Positions 57,401-64,000 of a stretch of 64,000 bases of DNA are shown here, piece by piece; position 1 is the first letter of the stretch; each line of letters starts with the position of its first letter. Origin of the DNA: Corylus avellana (lineage: Eukaryota; Streptophyta; Magnoliopsida; Fagales; Betulaceae); assembly GCF_901000735.1 (NCBI RefSeq), contig NC_081549.1:3048942-3112941 (forward strand), written 5' to 3'. The notes under the pieces were generated by a model, which saw only the letters and a list, made by a program, of their open reading frames with translations, was not told where the DNA came from and made no database searches. The translations under genes and the position numbers were made by a program.

Positions 57401-60351
57401 ACCCCTATCGGGTAAATCTAGGACCCGTACAAAGCTCTACCCCCTCCACACGAACCAAGTAATATTCTTCGCCGGCAGGCTGGCCCCAATAAATTGTTTG
57501 CGCCCAAGAAGATTCAAACCTTGGACCTAATGGAAATATCCTAGGCCCCTACCATTTGAGCCAACCCCTTGGGGTCATCATTGCCCTAAATCAATCACTG
57601 AATGCTGACATAAAAAAAATATAAATACAAGAAAGGTAAAAGATGCTTTCACATACCAGCAGATTTTGTAGACACATCAGGCTCAAAAACATGTAACATT
57701 CCTTGTCCAGCATCATTCTATTAAATTAAGGAAAGCATTAGGATTTGATATCACCCAAATAAATTAGAGAAACATGTAACTTATTGAACTTTAGAGGAAA
57801 ACATTGATTGTGAAAGTTGTAGACATCACAATCCTTACGAGGTAAGACTCATAACTAAACAAGGAAAACCAAAGATGACCATCATCACACAGCACTATCC
57901 CATTAATTCTCTTCTTTTTTTTTTTTTTTTGATAGATAATGTTGCATATATCAAAAAAGCACAAATTTAAAGGGGCGCAACCCAATTATACAGGAAGTAT
58001 AACAAAGAGCGCCTAAGTGCACCCAAAATAAAAACTTGAGCTCACACGGAGCACCCACAATTGCATGCAAAGTTTCAAGAGTAAAATATAGTTATGAAAA
58101 GATAGAAGACAATGATTCATCAAAAGATAAAAGACAACACACAAAACAACTGGTACATTTGCAATTGATAATTAGAATGTACTTTTTCACATGAGTCAAC
58201 TTCTTTGTTATTACATGGCACCAGTGACAAGCATAGCAGCAAGCCAGCAAGAACATTCTTGAGTTTTCCCTTGTCCTGTAAATAGAACTGGTTGTTCCGT
58301 AGAATGTCCCCATAATTTTGAAGAATCTGTTGATGAAGCAAACATTAAAATCTTTAAGAAAATGTCAAAACCAAAAACAATATGATTAAACTTAAAAGAA
58401 TCACTCTAGTTCCTTTGAAATCAGACTGATTAGCATCCAAAAGCAGACATTTTAAAGGAAACCTCAAACAAGGGTAAAAATGACTTCAATATATGCATTT
58501 TCCTTTTTTGCTATTTGACCATAACCTCAATGGGAATGGAACCTGTTACCTCACTCACTATCTTATAATATCTGGGTGGATATGGCATAAGCCATTAGAG
58601 CTAATGACCCAGAAAAAACAGCATGGCTTCTCAAATTGCTTAGATCAGAAAGATTTCAAGAGACAAATGCTAATAACATAATCACGCAAAAAACAAATTA
58701 CAAAGATTACCTAACAGAATCAGGTTAAGATACCTTTTCAGCATACAAGAAAAAAGACAGTGGATGATTCTCGACAACAAGGTCAAGAAATTTGAACGCC
58801 ATCAACCGAACGTCAATTGCTAAATGTGTCATTGCATTAAAAATATATGCCATTATTAAGGAAATGAAAAGCTCTTGATTATCCTGGACAAGAAAAACAG
58901 AGAAACAAATGTCACAAAAATGGATAACTGGTGATGAGCAACAATAAATACTACAATAATTTTTAAAAAAGAAAAAAGAATAACCTCTTTACAGGTAGGG
59001 AATATCACTGACTTAAAAAGTTGATATAGTGTTTCTCGAACCACTTTATCATCATCCCCAATTCGTTCACGCAGTTTCTCTACGACAGGATATTTGTGCA
59101 ACCTCAGCTCTGCTGGATGTTTACGGAATAAATCCTTAATACCCATCAATGCATCTTCAGAGAGGAACAAAATTTGAGCTCAACTGTGAGATAGCCACTC
59201 AATACAAAAGAAAGGTTTGATGTGAACACTAAAAGCTGGATAAAACAACCAGAAAAATAAGGGCATAACTTTCAAACCTTACCAAAAAATTCCCCTCAAA
59301 TCAAAAACTTCAAGATTTAAAAACCTTTACCACCAAAATAATTTTTGTTTCTTACATTCTCGATATTTAAACATGGAATTGTTCTGCAAAGCCCTACCAA
59401 CATCATTTGAACACTTAGGGCGATTCTTTACACTGAGAACATTTTTCACAATAATGAACACTTCCATGATAATAAGGAAGTACCTCTACGAACTTTTGGG
59501 TTGTGATGGGATGTTTGTTGAAGAAGTTCTTTCAAAGTCAAACCTTTCTTGTTCACAGCTAAACCTTCCTTTTCTGACGCCACACTCTGCTCAGGAAGAA
59601 TAATTGCTGTTCATAACAAGCACAAGTAAACTTTTAGTCAATACATTCGTTTACCATTCATTGGAACAACACCAAATGCTTCAAAGGTTTAAAAGAGAAA
59701 AATATCTTTCACAAGCTCTTCAGGCACTATAAAATTATACCGCCATTATAGTTAACAATCAAAAATAAAAAATAAAATAAAAATGTAACGTAAACTAAAA
59801 TGACTTTTACATAACCAATAAAATGTTAAGAAAACCACAAAAAAGAATAAAGATTAAATAAAAGGTTGGGTTTTATGTGCTTCAATGAATAAAGCACAAT
59901 AAAATCCTAAAGACAACTGAACATTTATGGAGTTTTCAAAGAAAAATCATGTGATATTTGAGATGATCCAATTCCCGATTCGCTTTAAGAAAAATTATCC
60001 CATTTTGCCCAAAAATTTCAAATTCCTTTAAATTTTTTTTCTCTGAAACAAAACTATGCCTTATTAAATCCAGTATATGCGTAACACTTACAATGAAATT
60101 TGTAATAAGAAAGACTCTTCTAGTTTATACCTTTGAATTTAATTTCAGTATTCGTAGCATTATTCGCCGGCGGCAATTTCCTGCCAATCTTTCGCTTTAT
60201 TTTCTGCAGATATTCAACAAACAACATCATAAGTAAGCCTCCCCTGGATCAAACAAAAGATCAATTAAGTGTTTTGTGCTACTGCATAGATTACTACCTT
60301 GAAGTCGACTCCACGCTTTTGCTGCTTTGAAGAAGCTTTCGAACGTGTCAT
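44154..60351 (-). CDS. IPI1: IPI1/TEX10-like pre-rRNA-processing protein (Rix1 complex family)
   Basis: Minus-strand exons with GT/AG sites and consistent phases: 60351-60298, 60203-60131, 59606-59484, 59154-58985, 58883-58734, 58326-58183, 57717-57657, 56819-56506, 56263-56123, 55161-55042, 54858-54778, 54597-54517, 54374-54267, 53937-53817, 53730-53605, 52745-52611, 52050-51899, 51156-51016, 50479-50171, 44264-44154. With every exon the protein has 904 residues; with one of the duplicated pair, 877. The start is basic ([20 protein letters not shown]). Residues about 75-170 form the Ipi1 N-terminal domain ([39 protein letters not shown]). The rest is helical, ARM/HEAT-like. Established: IPI1/TEX10 belongs to the Rix1 (PELP1-TEX10-WDR18) complex, which acts in pre-60S maturation. 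Odd: a duplicated 81-base exon and a 5.9-kb last intron filled by LINE sequence. Confidence 0.92.
44850..49870 (+). mobile_element. LINE (non-LTR retrotransposon), degenerate mosaic, in the last IPI1-like intron
   Basis: Plus-strand protein traces in order: ORF1-like at about 44900-45650 ([19 protein letters not shown]); endonuclease start at about 47010 ([20 protein letters not shown]); a zf-RVT-type piece out of place at 47245-47445 ([19 protein letters not shown]); endonuclease C-terminus and reverse-transcriptase start at about 47450-48090 ([20 protein letters not shown]); an RT C-terminal trace at about 48090-48180. An inverted segment follows, then a second plus-strand zf-RVT region at about 48960-49740 ([20 protein letters not shown]). 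The end at about 49760-49870 (CTTGGGTTGCGCC) matches the other LINE tail at 57911-58030. Many stops and frameshifts show it is dead. Confidence 0.85.
48185..48830 (-). mobile_element. Inverted LINE fragment nested in the plus-strand LINE
   Basis: The minus strand encodes a nearly intact zf-RVT-type region ([55 protein letters not shown]), homologous to the plus-strand regions on both sides of it. It therefore comes from another LINE copy or from an inversion during insertion. One 153-codon frame remains open, so this piece looks younger than its host. Confidence 0.8.
51241..51789. mobile_element. Non-autonomous Harbinger-like element in an IPI1-like intron
   Basis: The left end (GCTCCATTTGTTTCGATGTA) is matched by the reverse complement of the right end (TTTTACTCCGAAACAACCGG). 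A TTA follows at 51790-51792, fitting a 3-bp TWA-type target-site duplication, although the left flank (CAA) is imperfect. It is about 550 bases long, with no transposase and a GC-rich degenerate repeat array in the centre (about 51395-51595). The same terminal sequence starts the remnant at 60521. Confidence 0.75.
53950..54110 (-). mobile_element. tRNA-derived SINE with 20-bp target-site duplication
   Basis: The body is 53970-54090 on the minus strand: an A-box-like TGGTAGCTCAATTGGCAGG at the head, a B-box-like AGTTCGAATATCCC, then an A-rich tail (plus-strand T-rich 53970-53992). It is flanked by direct repeats 53950-53969 (GGGGAAAAGTACCCATGTAA) and 54091-54110, which differ at two positions. 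This is a textbook retroposition signature within an IPI1-like intron. It is not a functional tRNA gene, since acceptor and anticodon arms do not form. Confidence 0.85.
54505..55000 (-). repeat. Tandem ~261-bp duplication containing an IPI1-like exon and intron
   Basis: Two direct copies offset by 261 bases include the 81-base exons 54517-54597 and 54778-54858, their donor and acceptor sites, and the adjoining intron. Encoded pieces are [16 protein letters not shown]... (upstream in the transcript) and [16 protein letters not shown]... (downstream). Both are phase 0 and 27 codons, so including either or both keeps the frame. Confidence 0.92.
56992..57014. repeat. (AAT)n microsatellite in an IPI1-like intron
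   Basis: A run of AAT units just upstream, in transcript direction, of the exon at 56819-56506. A (GA)n tract lies nearby at about 56899-56918. Confidence 0.8.
57360..57576 (-). mobile_element. Longer tRNA-derived SINE-like element in an IPI1-like intron
   Basis: The minus-strand head has an A-box-like GGTTGGCTCAAATGGTAGG and a B-box-like AGGTTTGAATCTTC, then a body of about 150 bases. The body resembles the repeats at 33071-33616. No clear target-site duplication was found. Confidence 0.6.
57911..58030 (-). mobile_element. 5'-truncated LINE 3' end in an IPI1-like intron
   Basis: On the minus strand, a TTATACTTCCTGTATAATT stretch followed by GGGTTGCGCCCC runs into a poly(A) tail (plus-strand T tract at about 57912-57931). 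The sequence matches the 3' end of the large LINE at 49760-49870, so both belong to one family. Confidence 0.7.
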
Positions 60352-60520
60352 TTTCACTACAAAAAGCACAAACATAATTGAACGGCGTAGTCTAGGATTT
60401 TTAAACCCTAAATTTGTTTTACTTTCTATGATATGAAAATCTCAGCTGAACTAAACAAACCAGTTGCTACAGCCTACAGGCACATTTTAAATAATTAGTC
60501 CTTTCCTTACTAGGTTAAGG

Positions 60521-60935
60521 CTCCGTTTGTTTCGGAGTAAAATATTTTCTGGGAAGTCATTTTATAGGCGTTTGGCGCGCACACAAAAAATGACAAATAT
60601 TTTTTATATTTTCATTTAATCATATTAACCTATAAAATGTAATTTTTATTCAAATAATTTAACAAATCAAACTAAAAATTATGTTTAATTAAAATATACA
60701 AATTAACTAACAATAATCACATAATTAAAATATACAAATTCTTATTTGGTCAATACAATCTTTTCTGCTTCCATAAAGAATACTATCCATATATTTTCCT
60801 CTTTCATACTCTCGATTAACATGAGGTTCCCTACGTAATAATCTCCTAGATCTAATATCTTCTAACAACCCCAACAACAAGAACAGATGCAACTGTGGCT
60901 ATAACTGCCGAAAGAATTGTTTCATCCATCTACAA
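60521..60935 (-). mobile_element. Harbinger-like remnant with a transposase-associated coding fragment
   Basis: It begins after TTAA with GGCTCCGTTTGTTTCGGAG, the same terminal sequence as the element at 51241-51789. Near 60935-60740 the minus strand encodes MDETILSAVIATVASVL and, after a one-base frameshift, RSRRLLRREPHVNREYERGK followed by YMDSILYG. This resembles the N-terminus of plant HARBI1-like transposase proteins. No second terminal repeat was found before 64000, so it is truncated. Confidence 0.6.
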
Positions 60936-63900
60936 ACAACACAAAAATGGAGCCAATCCTAAGTGAGAGAAGCAATACGCAAAAATGCAATCAATTTGAT
61001 ATTTTTTCCTCAAGATCTAAACAAAACAATTAAAATTTGATAATTCATGAACCAAACAAAGCAAAAATAAGTTGTAGAAATAGATCAATCCCTCTTATAA
61101 AACTAATGGTAATAACATGGTGACGAATCTCCAAAATTACTTATTTAAGTACTAAATCATGGAAGAGTATCTGGTTTGTTTGAATAAAGTTCAAAGATTA
61201 AAGTTGACCTTTTGGAAACCTATAACCGTTAAGAAAATGTTCCATTGACTCTGAAGGATTTGTTACTTGATGAAAACTTGAAATATACACGCACATATAT
61301 ATACATGTATGTCAAATTGTTTTCTCTGTCACAACAAATTGAAAAATATCTAAAGATTGCAGCTGGACAGGAGTTACTGAAATGGGGATCGTGGTCATTT
61401 GGTAAAAGCCATTTGCTACTTCCTTATAATAAATTATGGAATTCAAGGTTTAATCTCCTATCAGCTATATGACCAAGTAAAATTGTTAGCCTAATTGCAA
61501 CCCCTCATTTACAGATCAATTGACTGCAACAAGAGAGAGATTCTCAGATGCAAGTCAATGTGTAGAAATTGATATGGGCGTACAACTATCTGATATGGTG
61601 GTGATCAAATGCAGAAATGCCTACTGAATGGAAGCTAGCTTGATCTTCTAATGATGACAAATTTGGGCACAATGATGGTGGTTGTCCCAAGAAGGGAACT
61701 GTTAGATAGAAAAGGATCCCTAAAGGAACCATCCAAGCAATAGAAGATAACAATGGAACTTTAGATGGAAAAAAGAGGAAGAGAAACTTAGGCAGGAGCT
61801 TGCAACAGAACTCAGAAAGGCTTAGAGGACAGGTTAGGAGAAAAATTTTGAGCTACTGGAATTTTTCAGCTGGAGTTGAGAAGCAAATGAAATGAAAGTT
61901 GGATAAAGACTCAGGTCATCAAATTGATAGAAAAAAAGGTTCAGTGTCTGAGCTCATAGCACTGGATAATAAAACACAGAACATAAATAATTGGTATAGA
62001 GGAGGATCAAAAGTACTTGACCATTGATAACCGACACCCCAAAACATACTACAATGGAAGTAGACCAATAGTCTCAAGAGAAAATAATGAGGCTAAAAGG
62101 GGTAAAAGTGAATAGAAGACAATATTCTAAAAGGGGCAAAAGTGAATAGAAGACAATATTCACTTGGTCTCTGTTTTCTGGGTGTAGAAGACAATATTGT
62201 CTTCCTTAACAGTTTATTCTGTAATGCATTGGCTCAGCAGATTCTTTGGTGACAGTAGAATAATATTTTAGTTATAGGCATATAACTTCATCACTCTTCT
62301 TTTCCTTTTTTCATCTTTCTTTAACTTTCATATACACGAACAGGTTGAACATAGGTAAAAGTACTTAAAGGCAGAAACAAAAATGACTTCCTCCATTCAA
62401 ATCCACAGGCACAATTATACTTAAAGCACGTACAGATAGCAGGAATTCAAAAAAAAAAATCAAGTGAGAGACCCAAATCTTGAATCTTTATCTCCACCAA
62501 GAGAAGCACCTCAAACTGCCCACAGACAAGGATACAGGAAAACTCAACAGCTTAGAGAAAACCCATAAACCCAAAATCGTATCTAAAGCTAAAAAAACCA
62601 ACCCACTTAAATTCTCCAAGCAATCTCCAAAGTTTACAATGGTAACCAAATAAAAATCTTCAAAATATTTCCCATATCAATCCAAGCAAATCATCAAACA
62701 CATCAGATACAAAGCGGAAACATGTAAAACAAGCACCAAAAATCCAAAAACCAAACAGAAACTCACGACAAATCCCAACAATTCTAGCCAGCAGAGGAAC
62801 CCACAACTCAAAATCCCAAAAAATATCAAATTTATGTTTTTTCCATCAAAATAGAGATTCAAACCCCCAAAAAACACAAATCTAAAGAAAGAAGAAAGTG
62901 CCTTAGATGCAAGCTGAGAGAGATATCTTTCAGGCAGGCAGAGCGATATGAGAAAACCCTAGGAGCAGTCGAAGAACGACGTAGTTTCTTGCTCAGCCGT
63001 ACCTGTAGTGCTGCGCGTGGTGGTCGGCTTCGGGAGTGCTGCGGTGCTGCGGTAAGGCTGCCTGCACTGTGCGTTGGGTTAGTTTGTTGAAGAAGGGTGC
63101 TGTTTGGTTGCAGCACTTGTTAGAAACCCCTATTCCAGTGCACGGGTAATCTTATTCCAGTGTGAGGATTATATTATTCTGGTTTAGTGTTGGAAGTTCT
63201 GACTGTTTGGTAGCAGGGTTAAGTCATCACTTTTCCAGCTTATTGCATTCTGAGTATATCGTATTCAGCCTAAGGGCAAAAAAAAAATAGTACATCATTT
63301 AAGCTCACAATTAGTTATTGAACCAAAATTAAATATATAATGTAAGGGAAATTACCTTTACATCAAATTCAATGGATGCCATATATATGTGTTTCTGCAA
63401 ATCTCTGTTTGTGAGAAATAGCCTCAACGAGTAGGTTTGTGCAAAATAATTATAGGATTGTGCATTCCAGCACTCTTTTTTTTTTCTTTTTCTTTTTTTT
63501 TTGTCTTTCAAAAACAAATACATCTATTTCATAAATTAAAAAAAAATTAAAAAAATAATAATCAGAAATAATAGAATACACAAAACAAAAAAACTAACCC
63601 GTCAATATAGTCTTGGATGACCTCTGTAGCTAGAAACATGGTTTGATTCCCATTGGTGCAAACTCAACTCTATTTTTACTTGTGTTCACCTTGATTATGC
63701 AAATTCAGAAGGAAATCCATGGCTTCGAAGCAGAATCGGAGCTCATGGCTTTGGGTGTAGCCGCGTGTAGAATTTGGGTTTCTGAAGTTTGCTTTTTCGA
63801 GTTAAAAAGCCCTAGGTAGAATCTTGGCCATCAAAGTAACATAGAAGCTAGGCCCGTACGTAAGAATTAGTACAAAGTAAGATATGATAATGTTTACCAT

Positions 63901-64000
63901 TAATTAGAAAAATAGTCACATTTAAGCTATTATCAAGCTGCTAAGCCTGTGGGCACTTTTTAATAAAATCAGATTCTAGTTCACGGCTGTGATTTCTTTA
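60936..64000. other. Right-end non-coding region
   Basis: No gene is recognised on either strand. It includes a 34-base tandem duplication at 62093-62160 and poly(A)/T-rich tracts near 63476-63550. A moderately GC-rich stretch at about 62930-63120 could be the promoter or first exon of a gene outside the window, but no splice-consistent coding exon could be built. Confidence 0.5.
62093..62160. repeat. 34-bp tandem duplication
   Basis: 62093-62126 and 62127-62160 are direct copies with one mismatch (GGGGTAAAAG versus GGGGCAAAAG). Confidence 0.9.

Noticed and set aside
62677..63116. Minus-strand frames near the right end as a possible gene
   Set aside because: No known domain, no consistent splice partners, and hydrophobic or low-complexity composition; possibly leader or promoter sequence of a gene outside the window.

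Overview
The window is nuclear DNA of a dicot plant, probably a woody rosid (that placement is an inference from overall protein resemblance and repeat style). The signs are spliced genes with canonical GT/AG introns, AT-rich spacers, many (TA)n and (CT)n/(GA)n microsatellites, plant-only gene families and plant-type LINE, SINE, Harbinger-like and CACTA-like repeats. No rRNA gene, convincing tRNA gene, CRISPR array or organellar DNA was seen.

Layout from left to right. 1-5421 (+): the last 11-12 exons of a CLEC16A-like gene of the TRANSPARENT TESTA 9 / GFS9 type, whose start lies outside the window. 5.4-11.6 kb: non-coding, rich in microsatellites. 11641-14553 (+): a complete three-exon SMXL3-type gene (SMAX1-LIKE, EAR motif, no RGKT degron). 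14.55-28.8 kb: a gene-poor stretch holding SINE, LINE 3'-end, hAT-like, CACTA-like and MITE remnants. 28848-29729 (+): an intronless, GC-rich ARM-repeat protein gene. 31730-32299 (+): a small, probably single-pass membrane protein of unknown function. 34841-35512 and 37456-38130 (+): a tandem pair of NDR1/HIN1-like (LEA_2) membrane proteins. 39438-42023 (-): a six-exon ECO1/CTF7 cohesin acetyltransferase gene with one in-frame stop inside the acetyltransferase domain. 44154-60351 (-): a complete IPI1/TEX10-like ribosome-biogenesis gene of about 20 exons. It carries a 5.9-kb intron filled by a scrambled LINE, further SINE and Harbinger-like insertions, and a tandemly duplicated 27-codon exon. 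60.4-64 kb: non-coding, including a Harbinger-like remnant with a piece of transposase-associated coding sequence.

The genes are independent transcription units and do not form a pathway. ECO1 (cohesion) and IPI1 (60S assembly) are conserved housekeeping functions; SMXL3, the LEA_2 pair and TT9/GFS9 are developmental, stress or trafficking genes. I found no clearly new multi-gene system. The most notable observations are the tandem exon duplication in IPI1, the in-frame stop in ECO1, the duplicated splice acceptor in TT9, and the mosaic LINE.
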